Source: Paenibacillus taichungensis
Lineage (GTDB): Bacteria > Bacillota > Bacilli > Paenibacillales > Paenibacillaceae
Length of the DNA: 64,000 bases
Direction of reading: 5' to 3'
NCBI RefSeq assembly: GCF_013359905.1
Contig: NZ_JABMCC010000111.1
Location: forward strand, 124,001 to 188,000
Each line of letters begins with the position of its first letter. Positions within the stretch are counted from its first letter, which is position 1. A model generated the notes under the pieces. It was given only the letters and a program-made list of their open reading frames with translations. It did no database searches and had not been told where the DNA came from. Below are positions 17,435 to 26,724 of this stretch, piece after piece. Both the position numbers and the translations under genes were made by a program.

Positions 17435-19531
17435 ATGGCGAACATTCGGGGGAATGAGCAAGAAAAGGCAGCAATCAAGCCAGCCAAGCCAAAAGATAAT
17501 AAACCGAAGAAGAAAAACAAAAAGAAAAAAGGCTTCGTCTGGAGCATAAGGAACAAATTATTGGTATCCTTCCTGGGGGTACTACTTTTGCCGAGTCTAA
17601 CCATTGGGATCGTTACGATGCTTATCGCTGATCATACGGTGGAAAACCAGCTGATGGATAGTGCCAAAGAAAGTGTAGACACAACAAATTCAATTATTGG
17701 AACACAAGTGGATGCAAAGATCCATGATATCAATTATTTTGCCAGTGTGATTGTGACTGACATGATTAGAGGGCAAGATGAAAGCCCCGAGCTTGAGACG
17801 AAATTGAAAGAGTATCTTGGGATGCATCCGGATGCTGTAAATATCTTTGTGGGGACCAAAGAGGGAGTCATGGTTCGTGGCAAGGAATCTGCGGGAAGCT
17901 CACAAGGGTCCGCTTATGATCCTCGGGAACGAGAATGGTACAAGCTCGCGATGGAGAAACCGGGTACTCCAGTAGTGTCACCTGTATCCAAGAATACGGA
18001 CGGCATTGCAGTTGTATTTGTCTCCAAAACGCTTGATGATCAATCCGGTGTAGTAGGTCTCTCCCTGGATCTGACCGAACTGCGTGAGCAGGCTTCGATT
18101 AAAGTGGGCAGGGACGGGTACGTCATCATTATGGATGCGGACAAAAATTATATCGTATCTCCAGTCGTGGAAGCTGGTACACAGGAGCAGTCGACTACCT
18201 TGGATGCGATGTTCGAGAGCAAGGAAGGCGAATTTAGTTATATCTATAATGGTGATTCAAAGACCATGATTTTCTCTACTAATGAGGAAACCGGGTGGAA
18301 AATTGGCGGTACAATGTTCAAGGGTGAAATATTAAATGCAAGTAAAGACATTCGGATGGCTACCCTGTTGGTCCTTCTGACGGCAACCTTCCTAACGTTG
18401 ATATTTATTATTTGGTTTACACGTTCGATGCTGCGTCCGATTAAACGTCTGCAGGAATCCGCCAGATCCGTAAGTAAAGGCGACCTTACGGTAAAATTGG
18501 ACACAGGGCGCAAAGATGAGGTAGGCGATCTGGCGAAGTACTTTGAACGGATGGTCGACAATCTGCGCATGATGATTCTGGGTGTGCAGGAAACGGCAGA
18601 GCAGGTATCTGCCTCTTCGCAGGAATTGTCCGCCAGTGCAGATCAAACAACCAAAGCCATTGAGCATTCAACGCTGGCTATTCAGGAACTTGCCGAGGGT
18701 GCCGAGCAGCAAGTGAAGAGTGTATCGGATGGATCAGGACAAATGAGCCGAATGGCGGAAGATGTTCGCATGATGTCTGAGCGTGTGCAATCCATTACAA
18801 CGAATATGCGTCATACATCCGGAGCGGCTTATTCAGGTAATGAGGCTGCAGGTCAGGCAGTAGAGCAGATGAATAGCATTCAGGAAACGGTGGAACAGCT
18901 GGCGACGGTGGTTCAGTCATTGAATGCACGGTCTGTTGAGATCGGCAGCATGGTAGATGTGATTGCTACCATCTCCAAGCAGACCAATCTGCTAGCTCTG
19001 AATGCTTCCATTGAAGCGGCAAGAGCGGGAGATGCTGGCCGTGGTTTCGCAGTCGTTGCGGGTGAGGTGCGGAAGCTTGCAGAGGAATCGGGGAGCTCCG
19101 CTGCGCAGATCGGTGAACTCGTTCATAATATCCGTCAGGATATGGATGCTGCCCTGAAAGCTATGAATTCAGCTCAGACTCGGGTTGGAGACGGGATTCA
19201 GGCCGTGAATACGTCTGGGCAATCCTTTGCACAGATTCGGGAGGCTGTAGAGGATGCTGTTCATACGCTGGATGATTTGTCCGAAACAACGAAGCAATTG
19301 GAGAGTGGTGCTTCCCATGTTGCCAGAGCAATGAACGATATTTCGATCGTGACTCAAGAATCTGCTGCGAATACGGAATCCGTCTCGGCATCCTCTCAGG
19401 AACAGCTGGCATCTGTGGAGGAGATCGCTTCGTCTTCAGCACATCTGAACAGTATGGCGGAGCAATTACAAGGATTGTTGGGTATGTTCAAAATGGTGGA
19501 GAACACGCCGAAGGATGAGGATAAGTCCTAA
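17435..19531 (+). CDS. Methyl-accepting chemotaxis protein (Cache sensor)
   Basis: 698-residue transmembrane chemoreceptor. A very basic, Lys-rich cytoplasmic start (about 20 of the first 45 residues are K/N/P) precedes TM1. An extracellular Cache-type sensor (YDPREREWY is the typical dCache motif) is followed by TM2, a HAMP domain with MLRPIKRL, and a long signalling coiled coil with the conserved hairpin tip ISKQTNLLALNASIEAARAG. I use ATG 17435, preceded by GGAGGGGG; the open frame from 17339 lacks a site. Ligand unknown. A SigD-like -10 lies about 120 bases upstream. Confidence 0.92.
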   Translation: MANIRGNEQEKAAIKPAKPKDNKPKKKNKKKKGFVWSIRNKLLVSFLGVLLLPSLTIGIVTMLIADHTVENQLMDSAKESVDTTNSIIGTQVDAKIHDINYFASVIVTDMIRGQDESPELETKLKEYLGMHPDAVNIFVGTKEGVMVRGKESAGSSQGSAYDPREREWYKLAMEKPGTPVVSPVSKNTDGIAVVFVSKTLDDQSGVVGLSLDLTELREQASIKVGRDGYVIIMDADKNYIVSPVVEAGTQEQSTTLDAMFESKEGEFSYIYNGDSKTMIFSTNEETGWKIGGTMFKGEILNASKDIRMATLLVLLTATFLTLIFIIWFTRSMLRPIKRLQESARSVSKGDLTVKLDTGRKDEVGDLAKYFERMVDNLRMMILGVQETAEQVSASSQELSASADQTTKAIEHSTLAIQELAEGAEQQVKSVSDGSGQMSRMAEDVRMMSERVQSITTNMRHTSGAAYSGNEAAGQAVEQMNSIQETVEQLATVVQSLNARSVEIGSMVDVIATISKQTNLLALNASIEAARAGDAGRGFAVVAGEVRKLAEESGSSAAQIGELVHNIRQDMDAALKAMNSAQTRVGDGIQAVNTSGQSFAQIREAVEDAVHTLDDLSETTKQLESGASHVARAMNDISIVTQESAANTESVSASSQEQLASVEEIASSSAHLNSMAEQLQGLLGMFKMVENTPKDEDKS

Positions 19532-19720
19532 ATCATTAGTGATATCTTTTATCGCAGTTTTTATAGAAATTAGAAGGAAATAAAGATAGACATTTCTCCT
19601 GCAGCCATGTATAACTATAGCGTCTGGTTTATCCGCAGGAATTGCGGTGTAATCATATCTGGCAGGCCATTCTCATATCATGCTCCAAAACATGATGAAT
19701 ATATCGGCGCAGGAGGCTTT

Positions 19721-21013
19721 ATGACATATGTAGCAATTCTGATTTTTGTACTGACCATCACATTGGTTATCTGGCAACCACGTGAATTAGGTATTGGTTG
19801 GTCCGCCATGGGTGGGGCTTTGCTAGCATTGATGTGTGGTGTCGTCAGTCTGAATGACGCCTCTGATGTGGCATCCATTGTATGGAATGCAACGCTCGCT
19901 TTTGTCGGCATTATTATGATTTCATTAATACTCGATGAGACAGGTTTCTTCGAATGGGCCGCTCTTCATATGGCAAGGTTGGCAGGAGGAAATGGACTTA
20001 GGCTCTTTATCTATTCCATTTTGCTCGGAGCGGCGGTGTCGGCTCTCTTCGCTAATGATGGTGCAGCGCTAATCCTTACCCCGATTGTGCTTGCGATGGT
20101 ACGTGCATTGAAGTTCGATGAGCGCATGGTGCTTGCTTTTGTTATGGCTAGTGGATTTATTGCGGATACAACGTCGTTGCCGCTGGTCGTCAGCAACCTG
20201 GTGAATATCGTATCTGCGGATTATTTTGGTATTACATTTGTGGAATATGCGGTGCGGATGATCGTACCCAATCTCTTTTCCATCGTGGCAAGTACAGGGA
20301 TGTTGTTCTTGTTTTATCGCAAAAGCATCCCGCTTCGCTACGATATCTCTGCAGCACGTGATCCCAGGGAAGCTATTCGTGATCCGCGGATGTTCCGCAT
20401 CGCCTGGTTCATGCTGGTGCTGCTGCTCGTGGCCTATGCTTCCAGTGAGTTTTTGCCGATTCCCGTATCGGTTATCGTAGGTGCCGTAGCTCTTTTGTTC
20501 GCTATATTGGCAAGAAAGAGCGAAGCTGTGGATCTGAAACGCGTGATCAAAGAAGCACCATGGTCCATTGTCGTGTTCTCGGTGGGCATGTATATCGTGG
20601 TGTATGGGCTGCGTAATGCCGGCTTAACCGATCATTTGAGCCGTTGGCTAGATGCCATCGCAGACCATGGTTTGTTGGCTGCCTCAGTGGGAATGGGCAT
20701 GATCGCTGCGATATTATCATCTGTAATGAACAATCTGCCCACCGTGTTAATTAACGCACTCGCGATTCAGGGTGCACACACCGAAGGTATTGTGCGTGAG
20801 GCGCTGATCTATGCCAATGTGATTGGTTCCGATCTGGGTCCCAAAATGACGCCAATTGGTTCACTTGCCACATTACTGTGGCTGCATGTGCTGTCCCGCA
20901 AAGGTGTAAAAATTACTTGGGGATATTATTTCAAGGCAGGCATCATCTTAACTATCCCCACACTATTAATCACCTTGGCCGGATTAGCGTTATGGCTATG
21001 GATTCTGGGTTAG
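19721..21013 (+). CDS. arsB: ArsB-type arsenite efflux pump
   Basis: 430 residues, about 11-12 transmembrane helices, ArsB/NhaD superfamily (ion transporter). The conserved loops [17 protein letters not shown] and [10 protein letters not shown], and the [25 protein letters not shown] segment are the ArsB signature. It would export arsenite or antimonite using the proton gradient. Start ATG 19721 follows AGGAGG. No arsR, arsC or arsA lies nearby, so induction and arsenate reduction must come from elsewhere, or it transports another anion. Confidence 0.87.
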   Translation: MTYVAILIFVLTITLVIWQPRELGIGWSAMGGALLALMCGVVSLNDASDVASIVWNATLAFVGIIMISLILDETGFFEWAALHMARLAGGNGLRLFIYSILLGAAVSALFANDGAALILTPIVLAMVRALKFDERMVLAFVMASGFIADTTSLPLVVSNLVNIVSADYFGITFVEYAVRMIVPNLFSIVASTGMLFLFYRKSIPLRYDISAARDPREAIRDPRMFRIAWFMLVLLLVAYASSEFLPIPVSVIVGAVALLFAILARKSEAVDLKRVIKEAPWSIVVFSVGMYIVVYGLRNAGLTDHLSRWLDAIADHGLLAASVGMGMIAAILSSVMNNLPTVLINALAIQGAHTEGIVREALIYANVIGSDLGPKMTPIGSLATLLWLHVLSRKGVKITWGYYFKAGIILTIPTLLITLAGLALWLWILG

Positions 21014-21062
21014 TAAAATCGCATTTTACATTCACAATTATGATATGATCTAACTTATTGTA

Positions 21063-21115
21063 AAAAGCTGCTCTCATACGCTGGTGCTACCTACTAGCTA
21101 TGAGGCAGTTTTTTT
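21063..21115 (+). terminator. Terminator after arsB
   Basis: CTGC-T-CTCATA pairs with TATGAG-GCAG with one bulged T, flanked by A-run and T-run arms; seven T follow. Confidence 0.75.
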
Positions 21116-21167
21116 GTTTCTTCTATAGAAGAAACAAATTCTCTTTCTACATTAAAGCATGTACATA

Positions 21168-21203
21168 AAGGCCAGCCTTCTATAGAGCTGGCCTTCTTTT
21201 TTT
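21168..21203 (+). terminator. Second tandem terminator after arsB
   Basis: Perfect 9-bp stem AAGGCCAGC/GCTGGCCTT followed by a T-run. Two consecutive terminators insulate arsB from the pst region. Confidence 0.8.
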
Positions 21204-21260
21204 ACCTTCCCCCAGGCTGAGGATTAAAATGCCTGAGACACAACCAGCGCTGACACAGCG

Positions 21261-21310
21261 CAGGGAACGGAACGATTGTGTAAAAGCGAAGCGTATTCTG
21301 TGTAAGAATT
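21261..21310 (+). repeat. Degenerate left half of the structured repeat
   Basis: CAGGGAACGGAA, CGATTGTGTAAAAGCGAAGCG aligns with the left block of the structured repeat, with one base missing in the ATCGAT core. It sits directly before full copy B. Confidence 0.6.
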
Positions 21311-21322
21311 TTAAAACACCGA

Positions 21323-21461
21323 ACGTAGTGGAGGGGACGGAATCGATTCTGAAGAAGCGGGAGCGTTCGCCTTTGTCTCCGAGTTTTAACATTAGACATA
21401 TCAGATAAAAAAAAATTGGAGACAACAGCGATCGGAAGAACGATCCGTAACCGGAACGGCC
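21323..21461 (+). repeat. Structured intergenic repeat, copy B
   Basis: Second full copy, about 139 bp. The blocks CGTAGTGGAGGG, GAATCGATTC, AGCGTTCGCC, AACAGCGATCG, AAGAACGATCCGTA and AACGGCC are shared with 12623-12760. The central stem is perfect here: TTGTCTCC (21373-21380) with GGAGACAA (21418-21425). At the third pair it has G-C where copy A has A-T, a compensatory change. It lies about 150 bases before the PhoP boxes of pstS. Confidence 0.78.
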
Positions 21462-21612
21462 ACTCAGAGTGATTTATTTAAAATTTATTTTAGTAATGTG
21501 TAAAATCTTCATGAAAATCTGGACACAATACGGTTTGAAACAACGTCCGTTTCCGGAGCTGCCACTTCAGCGCAATTTGTCCCAGATGTATTTCAATCCA
21601 CAGTAAACATTT

Positions 21613-21666
21613 TTAACATTGCGTTTACAAAACATTGATTTTGAGATGACATAACGAAACTACAAT
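21613..21666 (+). promoter_or_regulatory. Phosphate promoter with PhoP-box-like repeats
   Basis: Direct repeats TTAACA (21613), TTTACA (21624) and TTGATT (21635) are spaced exactly 11 bases apart, matching the TT(A/T/C)ACA-N5 PhoP box. A -10-like TACAAT at 21661-21666 follows 20 bases later, as in Bacillus Pho promoters. No -35 is visible, which fits activator dependence. Confidence 0.65.
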
Positions 21667-21738
21667 GAATAAAGAGTTGATGGTGAACAAAAATAAAAGC
21701 CAAATCACCGTCACTAAATTGGGGGAGGAAAACAAAAC

Positions 21739-22662
21739 ATGTTTAAAAAGTTGCCGTTCATTTTGATGACCTTAACGTTCGTACTGGTTCTCGCAGCATG
21801 CGGATCAAAAAATGACGCTGGTACAGAGGGAAGCAATAATTCCGCAGGAGAAACTGCTACTGAACTTAGCGGTAACATTCTGGCTGTTGGTTCAACAGCA
21901 CTGCAACCTCTGGTAGAGCAAGCTGGACAAAAATTTATGGCAGTTGATGAATATAAGAACGTAACAGTACAAGTGCAAGGCGGCGGTAGTGGTACTGGTT
22001 TGACACAAGTATCTGACGGACAAGCTACAATCGGTAACTCTGACGTATTTGCAGAAGAGAAAATCGATGACGCAGCAAAAGTAAGCGAACTGAAAGATCA
22101 CCAAGTGGCTGTTGTAGCCATTGCTCCAGTAAGCAACAAAGATGCGGGTGTACAAGATTTGACGAAGCAACAACTGATCGACATTTTCTCTGGTAAAATC
22201 ACAAACTGGAAAGATGTTGGCGGTGCAGATCAAGCGATCGTTATCGTAAACCGTCCTAGCAGCTCCGGTACTCGTGCAACATTCGAGAACTTTGCTCTGG
22301 GAACAAAAGTAGAAGATATCCAAGGTTCCATTCAGGAAGATTCCTCTGGTACAGTTAAAAAGCTCGTAGCTGAAACGCCTGGCGCTATTGGTTACCTGGC
22401 TCTGTCCTATCTGGATGACAGCCTGCAAGTTTTGAAATACGAAGGTGTAGAAGCAACGGTTGAGAACGTAGAAGCAGGAACTTATCCGGTATGGGCTTAC
22501 GAGCACATGTACACTAAAGGTGATCCGGATGCAGCAACAAAAGCATTCCTCGACTACATCCTGAGTGACGAAATTCAACAAAACGACGTGACGGAGCTTG
22601 GCTACATCCCGGTATCCGGCATGAAAGTAAAACGTGACGCAGCAGGCACTGTGACTCAATAA
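21739..22662 (+). CDS. pstS: Phosphate-binding lipoprotein PstS
   Basis: 307-residue substrate-binding protein for high-affinity phosphate uptake. Lipoprotein signal with lipobox LAAC (Cys21), then NILAVGSTALQPLVEQ, the phosphate-contacting GGGSGTGLTQV loop and NRPSSSGTRATFENF. Anchored on the outer face of the membrane, it delivers phosphate to PstCA-PstB. Start ATG 21739 follows GGGGGAGG. Preceded by PhoP-like boxes, so probably induced by phosphate starvation. A hairpin separates it from pstC. Confidence 0.93.
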   Translation: MFKKLPFILMTLTFVLVLAACGSKNDAGTEGSNNSAGETATELSGNILAVGSTALQPLVEQAGQKFMAVDEYKNVTVQVQGGGSGTGLTQVSDGQATIGNSDVFAEEKIDDAAKVSELKDHQVAVVAIAPVSNKDAGVQDLTKQQLIDIFSGKITNWKDVGGADQAIVIVNRPSSSGTRATFENFALGTKVEDIQGSIQEDSSGTVKKLVAETPGAIGYLALSYLDDSLQVLKYEGVEATVENVEAGTYPVWAYEHMYTKGDPDAATKAFLDYILSDEIQQNDVTELGYIPVSGMKVKRDAAGTVTQ

Positions 22663-22687
22663 TCTTTGAACTTGCGCATACAGCGAG

Positions 22688-22712
22688 AGAGGCGGACCCA
22701 GGTCCTGCCTCT
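22688..22712 (+). terminator. Intercistronic hairpin pstS-pstC
   Basis: AGAGGC/GCCTCT and GGACC/GGTCC arms with a bulged T and only three following T. Likely a leaky terminator or mRNA-stabilising hairpin that lets pstS be expressed above the permease genes. Confidence 0.55.
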
Positions 22713-22804
22713 TTGCGCGGTTTGCTCTGGATTAATCCCATATTTTGCATGAATTCTACTATAGAAGGATGGTTGTTATGGAACAGACCGAAGGGGGAAC
22801 GGTA

Positions 22805-23713
22805 ATGAACAACAAGTTGAAACCACGCCGGCCCTTGAGAGAGAAGCATTATTGGGAAGAGTGGACGGGACGGATCTATACGTCGATTTGTGTCGTTTTC
22901 CTGATCGTTGTCATGTTTTCCATCGTTTATTTTGTAGCGTCCAAAGGCTTGTCGACCTTTTTCCAGAATGGCGTAAGTTTACGCGAATTTTTATCCGGAA
23001 AAACGTGGAATCCAACGGGGGAACCCGCTGCCTACGGAGCGTTGCCGTTCATTACCGGTTCATTCATAACAACATTGCTTGCAGCTCTGATTGCAAGTCC
23101 ACTTAGCTTGTGTGCAGCGCTCTTCATGACCGAGATTGTACCGGGTAAAGGTAAAAAGATATTGCAACCTGCGATTGAGCTGCTGTCCGGTATTCCTTCC
23201 GTTGTATACGGGTTTATCGGTCTCAGTGTGATCGTTCCTTTATTGCGCAGCATGTTTGGCGGAGCCGGCGTCGGGATTGCAGCCGGATGTTTGGTTCTGT
23301 CTGTTATGATTTTGCCTACCGTAACAAGCATTATGGCAGATGCGCTGTCTGCACTGCCGAAAGGTCTGCGTGAATCCTCCTACGCATTGGGGGCAACTCG
23401 CTGGCAAACGATCTACCGTGTCATTATCCCGACCGTTCTTCCAGCTTTATTGACAGGGATTGTACTCGGTATGGCTCGCGCATTTGGTGAAGCTCTTGCC
23501 GTACAGATGGTCATCGGGAATGCACCGCATGTACCGACATCACTGCTCGAATCCGCTTCAACGTTAACGAGTGTAATCACCCTGAGTATGGGTAACACCA
23601 CCATGGGATCTGTTCATAATAATGCACTGTGGAGTATGGCGCTTGTCCTGCTGGTGATGACCTTTGTCTTCGTCATTCTGGTTCGCCTGCTTGAAAGGAG
23701 GAACCGAGTATGA
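22805..23713 (+). CDS. pstC: Phosphate ABC permease PstC
   Basis: 302-residue permease subunit with six transmembrane helices and the BPD-transporter coupling loop EASYALG-type sequence SSYALGATRWQTIYRVIIP. Family marks include IPSVVYGFIGL and ARAFGEALAVQMVIGN. I prefer ATG 22805, preceded by AAGGGGG; ATG 22778 is an alternative. The stop overlaps pstA by ATGA. Confidence 0.92.
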   Translation: MNNKLKPRRPLREKHYWEEWTGRIYTSICVVFLIVVMFSIVYFVASKGLSTFFQNGVSLREFLSGKTWNPTGEPAAYGALPFITGSFITTLLAALIASPLSLCAALFMTEIVPGKGKKILQPAIELLSGIPSVVYGFIGLSVIVPLLRSMFGGAGVGIAAGCLVLSVMILPTVTSIMADALSALPKGLRESSYALGATRWQTIYRVIIPTVLPALLTGIVLGMARAFGEALAVQMVIGNAPHVPTSLLESASTLTSVITLSMGNTTMGSVHNNALWSMALVLLVMTFVFVILVRLLERRNRV

Positions 23714-24603
23714 AAATGAAGGCTAAAACGGTAGATAAAGTTGCCACATCCGTTATCGTTGTTCTGGCGCTGTTCATTGTTGTTCTCTTGCTCGGTTTGC
23801 TTGGCTTCATTCTGGTACGTGGGATCGGACAGATTAACTGGCACTTCCTGACCAGTGCACCACAGCTGCTCAAAGGTGGAGGCGGGATTGGACCGCAATT
23901 ATTCAACTCAATATTCCTGCTTGTTCTGACCTTGATTATTACAATTCCGCTCGGATGGGGCGGCGGTATTTATATGGCTGAGTACGCCAAGCCGGGCCGG
24001 ATCACAAGTTTTATTCGACTCGTTGTCGAAGTGTTATCCTCGTTCCCATCTATCGTTATTGGTTTGTTCGGACTCTTGTTAATTGTTAATACATTTGGTC
24101 TTGGATTCTCCTTATTATCGGGTGCCATGGCCTTGGCTATATTCAATCTTCCACTTATGGTGCGGACAACAGAGCAAGCGTTCCGGGCCGTTCCGAAAGA
24201 GCAGAAGGAAGCGGGTCTTGCACTCGGATTGTCAAAATGGAAAATTATTACCTCCATTCTGCTGCCTGTGGCATTGCCAAGCTTGATCACGGGTACGATC
24301 CTGGCATCGGGCCGGATCTTCGGTGAAGCAGCAGCCCTGATGTTCACAGCGGGTATGAGTAGTCCACCGCTGGACTTCACGGACTGGAATCCAACGAGTC
24401 CTAGGTCGCCGATCAATCCATTGCGTCCGGCAGAGACACTGGCTGTGCACATCTGGAAAGTAAACAGTGAAGGCATTGGCCCGGATTCCAAAGAAGTAGC
24501 AGCTGGCGCTTCAGCCGTGCTTGTACTTCTTGTACTGGCGTTCAATCTAAGTGCACGCTGGATCGGTCGGGTGGTTTACCGCCGCATGACAGCTTCGAAA
24601 TAA
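23710..24603 (+). CDS. pstA: Phosphate ABC permease PstA
   Basis: 297-residue second permease of the Pst transporter. Six hydrophobic helices, FPSIVIGLFGL, the coupling loop EAGLALGLSKWKIITSILLP, and ASGRIFGEAAALMFTAG. Forms a heterodimer with PstC. Coupled to pstC through a four-base overlap and followed 12 bases later by pstB. Confidence 0.93.
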   Translation: MKMKAKTVDKVATSVIVVLALFIVVLLLGLLGFILVRGIGQINWHFLTSAPQLLKGGGGIGPQLFNSIFLLVLTLIITIPLGWGGGIYMAEYAKPGRITSFIRLVVEVLSSFPSIVIGLFGLLLIVNTFGLGFSLLSGAMALAIFNLPLMVRTTEQAFRAVPKEQKEAGLALGLSKWKIITSILLPVALPSLITGTILASGRIFGEAAALMFTAGMSSPPLDFTDWNPTSPRSPINPLRPAETLAVHIWKVNSEGIGPDSKEVAAGASAVLVLLVLAFNLSARWIGRVVYRRMTASK

Positions 24604-24615
24604 GGAGGAACCAAC

Positions 24616-25371
24616 ATGGCCATACCTTTTGGTACGGAACAGTTAAGCATATATTATGGGCATTTTCAGGCAGTTAAGCAGATCAGCCTGACTTTTCCCG
24701 AAGCCAGTGTAACGGCACTCATTGGACCATCCGGCTGTGGTAAATCCACGTTCCTACGATCGCTCAACCGAATGAACGACGAGATTGCCGGTTCTCGCAC
24801 GGAGGGACATATCTGGATGGATGGCAATGATCTGAATGAGCCGGGCACAGATGTAATCAAGCTTCGCCAGAAGATCGGCATGGTTTGGCAGAAGCCGAAT
24901 CCTTTCCACAAGTCTATCTACAACAATATCGCGTTTGGCCCCCGCTACCGCGGTATCAAGAACAAGAAGGCACTAGATGAAATTGTGGAAAAAAGCTTGC
25001 GCCGCGCTGCGCTCTGGGACGAAGTGAAGGACAGACTGAATGAATCTGCCCTGGCCCTTTCGGGTGGACAACAGCAACGGCTCTGTATCGCCCGCGCGTT
25101 GTCGGTTGATCCGCAGATTTTGCTGCTCGATGAGCCGGCATCTGCGCTTGACCCGGTATCTACGGGTAAGGTGGAGGAGTTGATCTCGGAGCTCAAGAAG
25201 GAGTTGCGGATCGTGATTGTTACCCATAATATGCAGCAGGCGGCACGCATCTCGGATTATACGGCTTATTTTTATCTGGGAAGCATGATTGAGCACGGAG
25301 ATACGGAACATATTTTCACCAACCCGGACAATCGTCTGACACAAGAATATATTATGGGACGTTTCGGTTAA
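24616..25371 (+). CDS. pstB: Phosphate ABC ATPase PstB
   Basis: 251-residue ATPase. Walker [10 protein letters not shown], the PstB-specific [31 protein letters not shown], signature LSGGQQQR, Walker [13 protein letters not shown] and the H-loop [16 protein letters not shown]. It powers PstCA. Usually a phoU gene follows; here the operon ends in a terminator and no phoU is present in the window. Confidence 0.94.
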   Translation: MAIPFGTEQLSIYYGHFQAVKQISLTFPEASVTALIGPSGCGKSTFLRSLNRMNDEIAGSRTEGHIWMDGNDLNEPGTDVIKLRQKIGMVWQKPNPFHKSIYNNIAFGPRYRGIKNKKALDEIVEKSLRRAALWDEVKDRLNESALALSGGQQQRLCIARALSVDPQILLLDEPASALDPVSTGKVEELISELKKELRIVIVTHNMQQAARISDYTAYFYLGSMIEHGDTEHIFTNPDNRLTQEYIMGRFG

Positions 25372-25423
25372 TTGTTACATTGGATGGAGTATGAGATCGA
25401 GATAGATTTATAGAGATAGAAGG

Positions 25424-25467
25424 AAGCATAACACTCGGGCGAGGTCGTTCGGGGGTTATGCTTTTTT
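25424..25467 (+). terminator. Terminator of pst operon
   Basis: AAGCATAAC/GTTATGCTT stem with a CTCG-type inner pairing and six T. Confidence 0.82.
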
Positions 25468-25559
25468 ACATCATTCTACATATGGAATAGTTTGCCAAAA
25501 TAAAAACAATCATGCTACGATATTTGTAAACACTGCCTTTAATTTGATAAGAGAAGGAG

Positions 25560-26696
25560 ATGTGGATCATAACTACCCATAAGATTTCCCATGACACCAT
25601 GGCAACTGAAATTATCTCGCATTATTCCATAGAAAAGCCTGCAATTTCCTTTATCCGACATAATGAAAATCTAACGTATCAGGTGGTTGATGAATCAACC
25701 GGACAGAAGTATCTATTGCGAATACATAAAGCCGCTTTTGCAAGCATGACGGGAATCCAGCATACACGACCTGCACTTGAAGCGGAGATGAATCTACTTC
25801 ATGAATTACGGGCTACCAGCCCATTGCGAGTGCAGATACCTGTACGCAATACATTGGATGATTGGGTCACTGTCTGTTTGGACGAAACAGGAGAAGAGAT
25901 CTGTTGTACCGTTCTGGAATGGATTGAGGGCAGGGATATCAAGCAGGGAGAACATCTGACGACAGCGCAGATTCATGATTTGGGTGTACAGTTGCAGATA
26001 TTGCACCAATATGGACGACGACCAACGGGAGCTCCTGAGCCACAGGTGGGTTCACTGAAGTCTGAAAGCGGGCAGCAGATGAATGACCGTGAACAGCATG
26101 CTGATAAGGCGATCATCTCAGAGATGTATACCGATAGCGATAACCCTACCTTGAAGCAAACGGAAGTACGACCAGCCTATGGTTCGATCAAAGAGAATCT
26201 GGTCATGCTGGAGCAATTGGAGGAAGGCGTTAGACGTGGCATCTTTACTCCTGAGGATTTCGATCTGATTCGTGAGACGTTTGAGAACATTAACAGACAA
26301 CTCGAAACGTATCCGCACAATGCCGAGACATGGGGAGTAATTCACGGAGATATTACCCGCGGCAATCTGTTAGTTACGGATCAGGGCATTTCCATGATTG
26401 ATTTTTGTTTATACGGTTATGGCTACTATCTCTTTGATGCCGGAGGTGCGGCTACGATTTTCAATCGGGAGGAACGGGGTGTCTTCCTATCGGGTTATAC
26501 GGAGCAGACAGGACCACTAACGAAGCGTGATATTCGATTAATAGAAGGATTCATGCTGATTTTTACGTTTGGCTATTTTGCATTCCAGATGGAGAATGAG
26601 TCCAGGTACGAATGGATGAAAGAGCGAATGCCTCTTATATGCAGCAAATTTTGCAAACCATATGTACAGAACGAGAGTATTTTCTATGAGTTATAA
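25560..26696 (+). CDS. Aminoglycoside phosphotransferase-family protein
   Basis: 378 residues of the APH/choline kinase-like fold. The catalytic loop is IHGDITRGNLLV (Brenner motif H-G-D-x-x-x-x-N) and the metal-binding aspartate is in MIDFCLYGYG. The N-terminal lobe has YLLRIHKA with the ATP lysine position taken by R-I-H-K. An insertion of about 70 residues (around 160-230) precedes the C-lobe. It phosphorylates some small molecule; resistance is not implied. The ATG abuts AAGGAG without a spacer, so ATG 25599 is an alternative start. Confidence 0.78.
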   Translation: MWIITTHKISHDTMATEIISHYSIEKPAISFIRHNENLTYQVVDESTGQKYLLRIHKAAFASMTGIQHTRPALEAEMNLLHELRATSPLRVQIPVRNTLDDWVTVCLDETGEEICCTVLEWIEGRDIKQGEHLTTAQIHDLGVQLQILHQYGRRPTGAPEPQVGSLKSESGQQMNDREQHADKAIISEMYTDSDNPTLKQTEVRPAYGSIKENLVMLEQLEEGVRRGIFTPEDFDLIRETFENINRQLETYPHNAETWGVIHGDITRGNLLVTDQGISMIDFCLYGYGYYLFDAGGAATIFNREERGVFLSGYTEQTGPLTKRDIRLIEGFMLIFTFGYFAFQMENESRYEWMKERMPLICSKFCKPYVQNESIFYEL

Positions 26697-26724
26697 TTGT
26701 GATTTCTAGTGGGTGGGTAGCGCT

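Noticed and set aside
25560-26696. Aminoglycoside resistance gene
   Set aside because: Only the generic APH fold and Brenner motif are visible; the family includes many kinases of unrelated small molecules.
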